Source of the DNA: CAYSSG01 sp964433635
Lineage (GTDB): Bacteria; Atribacterota; Phoenicimicrobiia; Phoenicimicrobiales; Stramentimicrobiaceae
DNA length: 64,000 nt
Direction of reading: 5' to 3'
Assembly (NCBI GenBank): GCA_964433635.1
Contig: CAYSSG010000003.1
Coordinates: 25,028 to 89,027 of the forward strand
Part shown: positions 26,014 through 36,500 of the stretch, piece after piece
Position numbering within the stretch: the stretch's first letter is position 1
Layout of the letters: every line of letters begins with the position of its first letter
Program-made: the position numbers and the translations under genes
The notes under the pieces: generated by a model
The model's input: the letters and a program-made list of their open reading frames with translations, nothing else
Database searches by the model: none
What the model was told of the DNA's origin: nothing

Positions 26014-27678
26014 ATGAAGATAAGCTTTTTAGGTGCCAATAGACTGGTATCAGGGTCCTGTTTTCTGATCCAGACTAAGTATAAAAAATTCCTCGTTGAC
26101 TGTGGGCTGTTCCGGGGTGATGAAACCATTACTCGTTTAAATTATCTACCTTTTTCTTTTCGTCCGGATGAAATTGATTTCATTATCCTGACTCATGCCC
26201 ATATTGATCATTGCGGAAGGATTCCCCAGTTGTATAAGGAGGGATTTCAAGGTTATGTTTATTGCACCAAATCAACAATGGAACTTTGTACCGTTATGCT
26301 TCCTGATAGCGGACAGATTCAGGAAGAAGATGCTGAGGAAGAAAACCGGAGAAGGCTAAGATCAGGAGAACCATTCATCGAACCTCTTTATAGTATTGAA
26401 GACTCACTCGATTCCCTTTTATTGTTTCGAGCTGTTCCCTATCAATACAAGGTGACTGTTGATGAAAATATTAGTTTTCGTTTTCAGGATGCAGGGCATG
26501 TTTTAGGCTCATCATCTGCTGAGTTATGGATTCAGGAGGATGGGAAGGAATGTAAATGGCTATTTTCTGGAGACGTAGGCAGAAAAAACAAACCTTTCTT
26601 GAAAAATCCGCAAAGAATTAAAGAAGCAGACTACATAGTCATTGAATCAACCTATGGTGCCAGAAGACACCAGCCTTATCGAAAAGAGGTAAAAAAGTTT
26701 TTTAATATCATTGACAAGACCTTAAAAAGGGGAGGAGATGTAATCATTCCCGCTTTTGCCTTGCAGAGAGCCCAGGATATCATCTTTGAGTTGAGTCAGT
26801 ATTATAATCTTCAGATAAAACCACTGAAGGGCAAAGATAAAAAACTAAAAAAATTAAGATTTTATCTGGATAGTCCACTTGCTATCGCGACGACTAAAAT
26901 TTACCGAAATAATACCCAGGATTTTGCGTTAAAAGATTTAAAAATAATGGAAAAGAGTAATCAACTGCTTGATTTTCAACCTTTGAGAATGACCCGTACC
27001 AGTAAAGCCTCTAAGCGGATAAGCCGTTCTAAAAGGAGTAAAATCATTATATCGGCCAGTGGAATGTGTGATGGAGGAAGAATTCAATATCACTTGAAAG
27101 ATCATCTCTGGAAGAAAGAGTCATCTATTATTTTTGTCGGGTACCAGGCAGAGGGCACTCTGGGGCGGAAAATTGTCAGTGGGGAAAAAAGCCTGGATAT
27201 CATGGAAGAGATGGTAGATGTTAAGGCTGAAATTTATCATCTGGATGGATTTTCTTCCCATGCTGACCAGGATGAATTGGTATGGTGGCTGAAAGGTCTG
27301 CAAAAGAAACCTAAAAAGATCTTCATTGTCCATGGAGAAAAAAATGAATCTGAGATCTTCTCAGAACGCTTACGGAAAGATTTGACTCTGGAAACCTACA
27401 TACCAGCCATCGGGGAGACGTTTCTGATACAGGATAATCAGATTATTACTCAGGGATTGATTAAAGACAGCAATAAGGAATCTCAGCTGGATGAAATATT
27501 GAGAGATATGAATAAAATCAAATATAAGTTCTGCCAGCTGTTAGCGGATATGGAATTTTCCGGTGTAGAGCTGGATCAGCAAACTTTATGCTATAGAATT
27601 AAACAGCAGCTGGACCAATTGCAGCATGATATCAGACGGGTAAAACATTTAATCAAGGAAAACGAACTGGAAGTATAG
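26014..27678 (+). CDS. Metallo-beta-lactamase / beta-CASP RNA-processing family protein
   Basis: 554 residues. The zinc motif is THAHIDHCGR (about 60-69), followed by GDVGRKNKP, the beta-CASP segment IESTYGARRH and VIIPAFALQRAQD, the YhtE-like SASGMCDGGRI, and the RMMBL domain with DGFSSHADQDEL. This order is that of bacterial and archaeal CPSF73-like nucleases that cleave RNA. A coiled C-terminal tail of about 80 residues (from QLDEILRDMNKIK on) is extra. The start at 26014 is set by AAAGGAG. Confidence 0.88.
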   Translation: MKISFLGANRLVSGSCFLIQTKYKKFLVDCGLFRGDETITRLNYLPFSFRPDEIDFIILTHAHIDHCGRIPQLYKEGFQGYVYCTKSTMELCTVMLPDSGQIQEEDAEEENRRRLRSGEPFIEPLYSIEDSLDSLLLFRAVPYQYKVTVDENISFRFQDAGHVLGSSSAELWIQEDGKECKWLFSGDVGRKNKPFLKNPQRIKEADYIVIESTYGARRHQPYRKEVKKFFNIIDKTLKRGGDVIIPAFALQRAQDIIFELSQYYNLQIKPLKGKDKKLKKLRFYLDSPLAIATTKIYRNNTQDFALKDLKIMEKSNQLLDFQPLRMTRTSKASKRISRSKRSKIIISASGMCDGGRIQYHLKDHLWKKESSIIFVGYQAEGTLGRKIVSGEKSLDIMEEMVDVKAEIYHLDGFSSHADQDELVWWLKGLQKKPKKIFIVHGEKNESEIFSERLRKDLTLETYIPAIGETFLIQDNQIITQGLIKDSNKESQLDEILRDMNKIKYKFCQLLADMEFSGVELDQQTLCYRIKQQLDQLQHDIRRVKHLIKENELEV

Positions 27679-27679
27679 A

Positions 27680-27718
27680 ATTACTCTTTAGTAATATTTC
27701 ATGATTACTAAAAGTAAT
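27680..27718 (+). repeat. Imperfect hairpin after the beta-CASP gene
   Basis: ATTACTCTTTAGTAAT and ATTACTAAAAGTAAT form a 15-bp stem with one bulge just after the stop codon. There is no T run, so it may be an mRNA end-stabiliser, not a true terminator. Confidence 0.35.
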
Positions 27719-27843
27719 CCGGGTTATTTCCTGTGACGGATGCGATAGAATGTTGACTGCAAGAGATAGAAGTAATCATCAGAGGAAGTCCAAATAGAAA
27801 TTTCAAGAGGGCATTCCTCCCCAGTAATGCGGAAGGAGCCAGT

Positions 27844-28626
27844 ATGATTTATGATCCTTTGGAAAGTATCATCAGTATTTCACTGAGGGCAGGTCATTTA
27901 ATCCGCTATCGTTTTGAAGCGGGAGAATACAGCGTTGCAGAGAAGAAAGATACCCATGATCTGGTGACAAGTATAGACAGGGAATCACAGGAAGTCATTC
28001 AGGAAGAACTCTCTATACGATTTCCCGGAATTCCAATTATCGGGGAAGAAGATAAAGATTTCCGTAAAGAGGAACATGCCTTTTTGATTGATCCGCTGGA
28101 TGGCACCTTGAATTTTGTTAAGAAAATCCCCTTTTTTGCGGTATCCATTGGCTATTGGAAGAATAATACACCCCTCTGTGGAGTGGTTTTTGACCCGATA
28201 CGGAATGATATCTTTTATGCCCGGAAGGACTATGGTTCCTATCTCAATGGTAGGGCACTTCACCTGGGAGATCACCATCAGGGAAAGCACTGCTTGCTGG
28301 CATCCGATTGGGGGCATGAACCACTTCTTTACCAGAAGAATATACAAGTCATGAATCAGTTGGTAAAAGAACAACCATGCCTCTTTCGCTATATGGGCTG
28401 TGCCAGTCTGGCTATCTGTTATGTAGGTGCGGGAATCTTGGATGGTTACTGGCACTTCAAACTTGCTCCCTGGGATATGGCTGCAGCAGTGTTAATTGCA
28501 CAGGAAGCTGGCGCTGCTGCTTCCCTTCTTGATGGCAGACCATTTGATTTGTGGGAGGCAAATTTACTGACTGTTGATCCCTTGTTAAAGGATAAGTTCG
28601 TTGCATTTTTCAATCAAATTAATTAA
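27844..28626 (+). CDS. Inositol-monophosphatase family phosphatase
   Basis: 260 residues with the Mg-binding motifs in order: GEED at about 67, IDPLDGTLNF (about 81-90) and APWDMAAAVLIAQEAGA near residue 208. It belongs to the SuhB/CysQ family; the WDMAA ending favours an inositol-1-phosphatase-like or broad sugar phosphatase over bisphosphate nucleotidase. AAGGAG precedes the ATG by six bases. It lies directly upstream of pepF on the same strand with 32 bases between. Confidence 0.87.
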   Translation: MIYDPLESIISISLRAGHLIRYRFEAGEYSVAEKKDTHDLVTSIDRESQEVIQEELSIRFPGIPIIGEEDKDFRKEEHAFLIDPLDGTLNFVKKIPFFAVSIGYWKNNTPLCGVVFDPIRNDIFYARKDYGSYLNGRALHLGDHHQGKHCLLASDWGHEPLLYQKNIQVMNQLVKEQPCLFRYMGCASLAICYVGAGILDGYWHFKLAPWDMAAAVLIAQEAGAAASLLDGRPFDLWEANLLTVDPLLKDKFVAFFNQIN

Positions 28627-28658
28627 TCAGATAAACAGAAAGGTATTAAGTAAGTCTT

Positions 28659-30479
28659 ATGTCCATGAGAAGTGAAAGTGAACGTCCTGGTAAAGTTAAG
28701 TTCAGAAAAGAAATTCCTATCCAATATCGTTGGGATATCGATTCAATTTACAGAGATACAGAGGTTTGGGAGAAGGACTGCCGTAAAGCTGAAAAATGCA
28801 TAAATAAACTGGTGAAACAGAAAGATTGCTTTACCTCTGATGACAGCTCTTTGCTGAGATGTTTACGGTTAAAAGACCAATTATCTGAGTTAGTCCAGAA
28901 AATTTATACTTATGCACATATGATAAAGGATGGGGAAAATCAGAACAGTGGTTATCAGGCCATTTTTTATCAGGCATCCAGGCTGCTTGTAAGGACTGAA
29001 GAAGGAATGTCTTTTATTGAGCCTGGAATCATGTCTATGGACGTGAACAAGATTGAAGAATGGATTAAAAAAAATAAGCAGCTTAAAATGTACCGGCATT
29101 ATTTAAGAGATATTTTTCGTAAAAAAGAACATATTCTATCGCACGATGAAGAAAAAATTATAGCTCAGGCTGGAGAGATAGCTATGGTTCCGGAAAACTC
29201 TTTCAGCATGCTCAGTTATGCTGATCTGAAATTCCCCAAGGTAAGAGATGAAGAACACAACGATATTTCCATCAGTCATGGTAATTTTATTTCTCTCCTG
29301 AGAAGTAATAACAGGCTTTTTCGAAAGAATGTCTTTAAAAAGTATTATCAGATCTATGCCCGACATAGACATACTTTTGCAGCTTTGCTGGCGGGAAATT
29401 TAAAGAAAGACCGTTTCTACAGTCATACCAGGAAATATAAAAATAGTTTGGAGGCAGCTTTATTCGAGGATGATATTCCGGTTGCAGTCTATGATAATCT
29501 ACTGAATGCTGTTCACAAGAATATTCCATTACTTCAACGTTACATCCGGTTAAAAAAAGAATTTTTACATCTTGACTCCTTTCATATGTATGATATGTAT
29601 GTGTCATTATCAGAAGAAAAAATGTGTTACAACTATTCTGAAGCACAGGAAATAATTATTCAGGGACTTGCCCCTTTAGGGGGATCATATCAAGCAATCA
29701 TTCAGGAGGGATTCAGAGAGAGATGGGTGGATGTATATGAAAATGAGGGGAAAACAAGCGGAGCTTATTCTACCGGTAGTTATCGGAGTAAACCCTTTAT
29801 CTTGTTGAATTATCAGGGTACCCTGGAAGATATCTATACTTTAGCTCATGAGTTTGGCCATTCTTTGCATAGTTATTATACCAATAGAAAGCAGCCTTTA
29901 ATCTATAGCGGTTATTCCATTTTTCTGGCAGAGATTGCATCTACAACCAATGAAGCCCTGTTAACACACTTTCTGCTTAAACGGGCCAGGAATAGAAGGG
30001 ATAAACTAACCATTCTAAATCATTTTTTAGAGCAATTTCGGACTACTTTCTTCAGGCAGGCTATGTTTGCCGAATTCGAAAGAATGATTCATGAATATGA
30101 TGAAAAAGGGGAGCCCCTCACAACAGAATGGTTTTCCCGGCAATATGCTGATTTAAATCGAATTTATTATGGAAGAGATACAGTCATTGACCAGGAAATT
30201 ACCATGGAATGGGCAAGGATACCTCATTTCTATTATCATTATTATGTGTATCAGTATGCAATCGGTTTCGCAGTAGCTATTGTTCTTTCACGCAGGATCT
30301 TACAGGAAGGAGAGTCGACTATCAAGAAATATCTTGCCTTTCTCAGCAAAGGGAGTTCAGATTATCCAATCCCCATCTTAAAACAAGCGGGAATTGATAT
30401 AGCAAACGGTCAGTCTTTAGAAGAGGCCATGGATCTATTTGGTGAGTTGTTGGTCCAATTAGAAGATCTGAGAGAATAA
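28659..30479 (+). CDS. pepF: Oligoendopeptidase F (M3B family)
   Basis: 606 residues, normal length for PepF. The zinc motif is HEFGHSLHSYY (H at about residue 397), and the third ligand lies in FLAEIASTTNEAL downstream. The N-terminal helical part and the family motif KPFILLNYQGTLEDIYTLAHE are present. It is a cytoplasmic metallopeptidase that trims peptides of about 7-17 residues. There is no signal sequence. The start codon is followed by a second ATG two codons on, and either may be used. Confidence 0.93.
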   Translation: MSMRSESERPGKVKFRKEIPIQYRWDIDSIYRDTEVWEKDCRKAEKCINKLVKQKDCFTSDDSSLLRCLRLKDQLSELVQKIYTYAHMIKDGENQNSGYQAIFYQASRLLVRTEEGMSFIEPGIMSMDVNKIEEWIKKNKQLKMYRHYLRDIFRKKEHILSHDEEKIIAQAGEIAMVPENSFSMLSYADLKFPKVRDEEHNDISISHGNFISLLRSNNRLFRKNVFKKYYQIYARHRHTFAALLAGNLKKDRFYSHTRKYKNSLEAALFEDDIPVAVYDNLLNAVHKNIPLLQRYIRLKKEFLHLDSFHMYDMYVSLSEEKMCYNYSEAQEIIIQGLAPLGGSYQAIIQEGFRERWVDVYENEGKTSGAYSTGSYRSKPFILLNYQGTLEDIYTLAHEFGHSLHSYYTNRKQPLIYSGYSIFLAEIASTTNEALLTHFLLKRARNRRDKLTILNHFLEQFRTTFFRQAMFAEFERMIHEYDEKGEPLTTEWFSRQYADLNRIYYGRDTVIDQEITMEWARIPHFYYHYYVYQYAIGFAVAIVLSRRILQEGESTIKKYLAFLSKGSSDYPIPILKQAGIDIANGQSLEEAMDLFGELLVQLEDLRE

Positions 30480-30666
30480 AGCATATCCAATCACAAAATG
30501 AGGAGAATATATTCAACACTGATTTCCTGATCAGAAACAATTGATGTCTATTTAAGCAACTGAAGAGAGAGAAATGTATAAGAATCATTTAAAAAAGAGA
30601 TCAAAACATGGTACAATAATAGCGCGGAAGGTAATAAAATATAAATAGCGGGAGGTTTGTGTAAAA

Positions 30667-31284
30667 ATGAGACAGGTAAAAAATAGATTATTCGTTTTCA
30701 TGATATTCTTTCTATTGACTTCTTTATCTGCTTTCGCGCAGGTAGAAGCAGATGATGATACTCAAATTGAAAACAGCTGGTCTTCCGTTGATAATGTTTT
30801 CTTAAATAGGGATCAAGACATTCTGGTTAAAAAGCCCATATCAGGTCCAATTAAAATCGGCTTTTCGGCAAAAGAAGTTCGGGAAGTCATGGGAATACCT
30901 GACCGGATGGATGAAGAAAAGCGTATTTATTATTATCGGACTTCCCCCATCTATTTTAATCATGACTGGAAAGTACAATCCTGGGATAACCGCTACGGGA
31001 ACTTAAAGGTCGCAGATGAGGTTGTAACCATCAGATCAGGATCTCATATTTCCGAAGTCTTCAAGGAAATGGGATTTCCTCTTCGATTAAAAAAGATTGA
31101 TCATGGCTACCAGTTGGAGTACCCGGATGAAGTCATTTATCTGAATAAAAATTGGTTAGTGGTAGCAGTAAGGCTGCCGTATCCCATATTATTTTGTTCA
31201 GAGAGAGTAACAATGAGTCCGGAGGATTTTTTAGAAGAATTCAATCACTTTTTAGTAGAAAAAAAATCTCTGATACAAGAATAA
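30667..31284 (+). CDS. Secreted protein with two tandem small-domain repeats
   Basis: 205 residues. The N-terminus is a clear signal peptide (about 1-28, ending LSAFAQ). The mature part holds two similar units of about 50 residues. Unit 1 runs from FSAKEVREVMGIPDR to YFNHDWKVQSW, and unit 2 from SHISEVFKEMGFPLR to YLNKNWLVVAV. Each has EV-(4)-MG-P-R, an aromatic-rich strand and an IY-N-W ending. The unit resembles the short SmpA/BamE-like or DUF-type lid folds that check outer or cell-wall proteins, but I cannot name it. A good GGGAGG site precedes the ATG. Confidence 0.65.
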   Translation: MRQVKNRLFVFMIFFLLTSLSAFAQVEADDDTQIENSWSSVDNVFLNRDQDILVKKPISGPIKIGFSAKEVREVMGIPDRMDEEKRIYYYRTSPIYFNHDWKVQSWDNRYGNLKVADEVVTIRSGSHISEVFKEMGFPLRLKKIDHGYQLEYPDEVIYLNKNWLVVAVRLPYPILFCSERVTMSPEDFLEEFNHFLVEKKSLIQE

Positions 31285-31315
31285 ATGATCTGCAAAAAAG
31301 ATATTTTACCTGGAA

Positions 31316-32890
31316 TCAGATTCGGTTAAAACCTGAAAAATTCAATTGTTTTGTCATGTTTTGATTATGACGGATTGATTTTATCGCTTTGGGAAGGGAA
31401 TGGAGTACATCTTCTGCGGTCATTCCGTCCTCTCCTTTTTTATGGGCAGCAAAATCTCCAGCTAATCCATGAACCAGTGTTCCCTGCCGTACAGCATACT
31501 CCAATGGCAGACCCAGGGTAAACATGGCTGCGATCGTACCGGTAAGTACATCACCTGAGCCGGCTGAAGCCATGCCGCTGTTTCCAGTCATATTGATATA
31601 TATTTCTCCGCTGGTCAATCCGATAATAGAATGCGCACCCTTAAGTACACAGATGACATGATTATCCTGAATGAATTTCTGGATGATCTTTATGGGATTT
31701 TCTTTTATATTCCGGATTGGTTGGTTAATTAAACGAGCCATCTCTCCCAGGTGCGGGGTCAGGATAGTCGGTGCACTACGTTTTTTAAGAGTAGAGACAT
31801 CCTGGCTCAATGCTGTTAATCCATCTCCGTCAATCAATAAGGGCTTTTGAATCTCAATAATTAACCTACGAATCAGATCCTGGGTCTCTTCTTCCAGAGA
31901 GAGGCCGGGCCCGATAATCACCATATCTGTTGTTTCTGAATACTTCAGGAGTTCATTATAATTGGCTAAACTGATACTTCCTGAGGCTGTCTCTTTTTGT
32001 GGCAGAAAAACAACTTCGCTGGCTTTGGTACTGATATAGGGTACCATAGCTGCAGGTGCAGCTAACCGGGAATAACCACCACCTGCTTTCAGAAAAGAGA
32101 GGGATGAAAGGTAAGGTGCACCATAATATTGCTGGGCGCCGGCGATGAAAAGTACATTTCCGAATGTTCCCTTGTGACCGTCTGACGGTCTATCGGGTAA
32201 GGTAACAGGGGTGTTAACATAAATATGAAGATTTTGATGATTATATAAGTCCGGCGGAAAGGAGATATGGGAAACATAGAGCTCACCTCCATTTTGATAG
32301 CCTGGATAGAGGATATTCCCCACCTTGGGAAGTCCGAATGTGACCGTATAATCTGCCTGAACAGCGATTCCCCTGATGGAACCATTATCACCATGAATAC
32401 CGGAAGGAATATCAATACTGATGACTGGATTATTCACTTGATTGAGTAGTTGAATGACCTGAAAATAATATCCGGCAATATCCCTGGTTAATCCGGTACC
32501 AAAAATAGCATCAATCACAATATGCTCAGGTTTGATGAAGGATTGAATTTCTTCTATGGGAGGCATGATGGAAACAGGAAGATTTAATCTTTGAATGATA
32601 TTCCAGTTCTCTAGGGCAGCACCTTTATATTTTTCCGGCTGGCTGAGTATATAAAGTTGAATATGCGCACCGTTTGAGTATAGCTTTCTAGCCAAAACCA
32701 TTCCATCTCCACCGTTATTTCCCATACCGCAAAAGATGAGGAAATGGCTATTTTCTATTGCAAAGTGCTGGGAGGTGACCTGATATACTGCAAGCCCTGC
32801 ATTTTCCATTAAAATAGCTTCAGTAATACCATATTGTTCAATTGCATCCCGATCCAGTTTCTGCATTTCTTCTACACTGGCAATCTTCAT
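31316..32890 (-). CDS. nnr: Bifunctional NAD(P)H-hydrate epimerase / ADP-dependent dehydratase
   Basis: 524 residues. The N-terminal YjeF epimerase domain (1-215) has FCGMGNNGGDGMVLARKL and DAIFGTGLTR. The C-terminal ribokinase-like dehydratase (about 225-524) has KGTFGNVLFIAGA, ILTPHLGEMARL and the ATP-site SAGSGDVLTGTIA. The pair repairs damaged NADHX and NADPHX. I start at ATG 32890, which has AAAGGAG upstream; a TTG at 32914 is open but lies before that site. It stands alone on the minus strand, beside a zinc-ribbon gene, and only 0.6 kb from the putative pyridine-nucleotide operon, which may be chance. Confidence 0.93.
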   Translation of the reverse strand: MKIASVEEMQKLDRDAIEQYGITEAILMENAGLAVYQVTSQHFAIENSHFLIFCGMGNNGGDGMVLARKLYSNGAHIQLYILSQPEKYKGAALENWNIIQRLNLPVSIMPPIEEIQSFIKPEHIVIDAIFGTGLTRDIAGYYFQVIQLLNQVNNPVISIDIPSGIHGDNGSIRGIAVQADYTVTFGLPKVGNILYPGYQNGGELYVSHISFPPDLYNHQNLHIYVNTPVTLPDRPSDGHKGTFGNVLFIAGAQQYYGAPYLSSLSFLKAGGGYSRLAAPAAMVPYISTKASEVVFLPQKETASGSISLANYNELLKYSETTDMVIIGPGLSLEEETQDLIRRLIIEIQKPLLIDGDGLTALSQDVSTLKKRSAPTILTPHLGEMARLINQPIRNIKENPIKIIQKFIQDNHVICVLKGAHSIIGLTSGEIYINMTGNSGMASAGSGDVLTGTIAAMFTLGLPLEYAVRQGTLVHGLAGDFAAHKKGEDGMTAEDVLHSLPKAIKSIRHNQNMTKQLNFSGFNRI

Positions 32891-33036
32891 CTCCTGACAC
32901 TCCTTTCTGAGCAACGAATTGCTTAATGATTTATAACCAAACAGGAAAGTGGCGGATTCATCATGCTTAATTCATATCTGATGCTGTTAAACGGTATTCA
33001 TACCAAAAAAGTGCACTTACTATGAGCTATTGAAAC

Positions 33037-33264
33037 TTAATGATGACAGGTGGAGCAGGATCCCTTGGAGCAGGCAGAGCAACCTGAATGACCCGTCTTC
33101 TCAGAACGATTGCCCGGGCAATATCCAAATCCGTTGAATAACCTTTTCGTATTGTTACTGCCGCAATTTTCACAGAGAAATTGACCTTTTTCCATCTCCT
33201 TAATGGATGCCCTTATGTTAAACCTGTGATGGCAATTCTGGCATTCATAACTGTAGTTTGGCAT
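33037..33264 (-). CDS. FmdB-family zinc-ribbon protein
   Basis: 75 residues beginning MPNYSYECQNCHHRF, with a second CxxC in FLCENCGS; this is the FmdB/CxxC_CXXC_SSSS family of putative regulators. The tail is unusually rich in cysteine, histidine and serine (CSACSKGSCSTCHH), which could bind extra metal. I choose the start at 33264 because family members start with MP-Y-Y-C; the open frame extends further upstream without support. Confidence 0.8.
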   Translation of the reverse strand: MPNYSYECQNCHHRFNIRASIKEMEKGQFLCENCGSNNTKRLFNGFGYCPGNRSEKTGHSGCSACSKGSCSTCHH

Positions 33265-33542
33265 CAATTCTTCATTCCTTCCTGGCTGATAGGATAAAAT
33301 ATTACTCAATTATTGTATATTAGACAACATGAATTTTCAACTTTTTCTACAGGAAGGAGTTCATCAGAGTGACTCATCCTTAAGTCCTTGAAAGGCAAAC
33401 TACTTCAAAGATGAATTGTTCATATTTATAATATAATAAATAAGAATATTATAAATAAGATAGTTTAATTATGACTGTAAAGATAGTAAAATAGAACTAT
33501 AGATAAGAGTCTGATTAAAATATAAGCGTTTATGGTGACTAA

Positions 33543-36500
33543 ATGTCAAAATCACAGAGTTCCAGGAATTCTGAAATAAGTGAAATAGTGAATCATTTAT
33601 TTAACAGCATCTCCCGAATAGATGTATTACAGCATTATGGGATTGAGCTGAATGATGTCAACGCACTGGTAGAAATTGCCGGTTTTAAACAAGGTCTATC
33701 CCGAATAATCAGTAAGAAGTCCTTTGGTGCAAATCATATCCTTGATTTATTTTGGGAAAAATTCCATGCCTTTGATGAAAAAATCAGCAAAGAGCAATGG
33801 TTAAAACAGATCTATCATTTTTGTCAATATCTGTCATTTCCGGAAACCAGGTCTGAATTCAATACAGTTTCTTTGACCATGAAAAAAATGTTTATCCTTT
33901 TTTTATTAACCTACCGTCAGATTCTTATCTTAAGCAGACAATTCGAGACGGATTCCTTCGTTGGAAAATATCCTCTTTCCTTTCTTTCAGTAAAAGAGAT
34001 AAGAGGATTGGAACAGGGAGAGGAATACCAGCGTTTTTTGGATGCCTTTTACCAGCTGTTTGTTTATGAGATGATGGCTTTAAGCAGTGAAATTTATCAA
34101 TACAATACGTTGGATCATGTCTGCGGAGTTCATTCTTTGGCTTTAAGCATTGCCAGACAATTACAAAAACAGGGATTATCTCTTAACTTAGATATTATAT
34201 CTGGTTCTGCAGCCGGTCATGATATAGGCAAATATGGTTGTCGAACCAGTGAGGAAAGAAGGGTGCCTTATCTCCATTATTATTATACTGATTTATGGTT
34301 CCAGCGACTTCATATTCCCTATATTGGACATATTGCGGTTAACCATTCAGTATGGGATCTGGAGCTGGAAAACCTTTCTGTAGAATCACTTATTCTTATT
34401 TATTCTGATTTCAGGGTAAAGAATAAGGAGAACACCAGCCAGATGAATATATACAGTCTTCAGGAATCCTTTCAGGTCATTTTGAAGAAACTGGATAATA
34501 TAGATGAAAAGAAGGAAAAGAGATACCGGAGGGTATTTGCCAAGTTGAAGGATTTTGAAGATTTTCTCCTGGAAAAAAGCATTGACTTAGAACTAATTCC
34601 TTTCTCAGAAAAAAAAGTTAATCCTGAGAGAAAGCAGCGGTTTTTTGCTTTACTTCACGGAGAAGATGTGATTCAGCAGATTAAATATCTATCTCTGGAA
34701 CACAGCTTTCAATTGATGTTCCAGTTAAGGAATGAATCAGCTATCAATTCCATACTAGAGTCAGCAAGGAGCGAGAGAAGCTGGCAGAATCTGCAGGAAT
34801 ACCTGAGGATATTTTCTGAGTATGCAACCTACCTTAACCAGAATGAAAAGATTCTGACCTTGAAATTTCTTTATGAACAGCTTATTTTTCCGGAAGAAGG
34901 CATTCGAAGGAGAAGTGCCAAGTTGATTGGATATCTGATTGCCAGCTTTGACGAGAAATACCGCAAAGAAATTCCCGATGATGTATGCATGGAACCATCA
35001 AAGGTTAAGAGTGCAGACCTATTAAAGAAATATATTCAATTATTTATTGAACCGACAGTGAAAACCTCAGAGCTTAATCAGTACAGGATAAGAGAAAATC
35101 TGCCCTTCATGTTGGATTCCTTATTCCAGAATAGCCAAGGCAACCAAATAATCCAGTATAATCATATCATCAGGAAATATTATCAAAAATATAATCATAA
35201 CCAGGTAAACGGGAATATAGCCAAATATCTGCTTCAGTCTTTAAAGTATATTCCCATCCTGCACAAACAGTATATTGATCCAGTAATGGGTCATTTATTA
35301 ATTCGACTGCTGATTCATGAGAATGAAACCCTGCGAATCAATGCCCTGAATGTTACGGATTATCTGCTGGATAAGATATCGGATAAGGACCCTTTCCTGA
35401 AGATATGCCGGTTGAAATTGAACGAGATTAAAACATGTTCCCTGATTCCTGCTGAAAATTTTCTTTTATATAAATTGATTAAGAAGGTTAAGGCCAGACA
35501 GTCTTTAGCTAAACAATTTCAAGAATATTGCCTGAGGGATGTTCAGAATATTGATCGAATGTATCTGAATAACCTGAAGTCGTCAACCGATGCTATGATT
35601 AAGCAAGTGCAGATTGATATGTTAACAGAAAGAGCACTATCAAATCCAGAGGAGATAGTTTATACTGCCCTGCATTTCTGTAACATATTGAAGGTAAGCA
35701 GTCATGAACCGATTCGTAATTATGCCGGCCGTGCTCTCATCAAAATTATCCCATCCTTAAGTTTGGAGCAGAAGAATGATATCTCTATAGAACTTTTAAA
35801 GGCATTGGAGATTGATGATTTTCAATACACAAAATATATCCCTTACTATTTAGGCCAATCCATTCCTTTTCTTCCACCCCGGGAGATCGATGAATTTATT
35901 GACGAATTAGAGAATAAGATAAAAATTTCCGATCAATGGACCTGTACGCTGCTGATTCGCACCATCGCTGTTGCCATTAGCCGATACGCTTCTTATCAAA
36001 AAAGGCATCAGGAAGATCAGATCGTTTTTCAAAAAAGACTGTTGCGCATGCTGGGAATCTTGATGAATGGTCTGGCACATCATGATCTGCTGGTAAAAAG
36101 GGTTACTTCCATGGTGATTGGAAAGGAAATCTTTGCTTCAGATCATATGACTTTGAAGGAGAAGGCTGGAATCTTTCGTCTTATAGCCAAGAAATTACTT
36201 AATCTAATCAGTCCCATCAATCAACAGGATATTCTTCTCTTCTTTGCTGATTCAGTTCTGTTGCATCAACTTTATGTGTATATTTCTGATTATCATTTTT
36301 ATGAAGGAGGAATTAACCTACCGGTACCTGAATCTATTGCCTTCTTCCCCGGTTCCTTTGATCCCTTTTCTCTGAGTCATAAGGAGATTGTAAGGGAGAT
36401 TGAAAAGCTGCGTATGGAGGTATATCTGTCAGTTGATGAATATTCCTGGTCTAAAAGGACTCAGCCTCATCTGTTTAGAAAAAGCCTGATTAATATGTCC

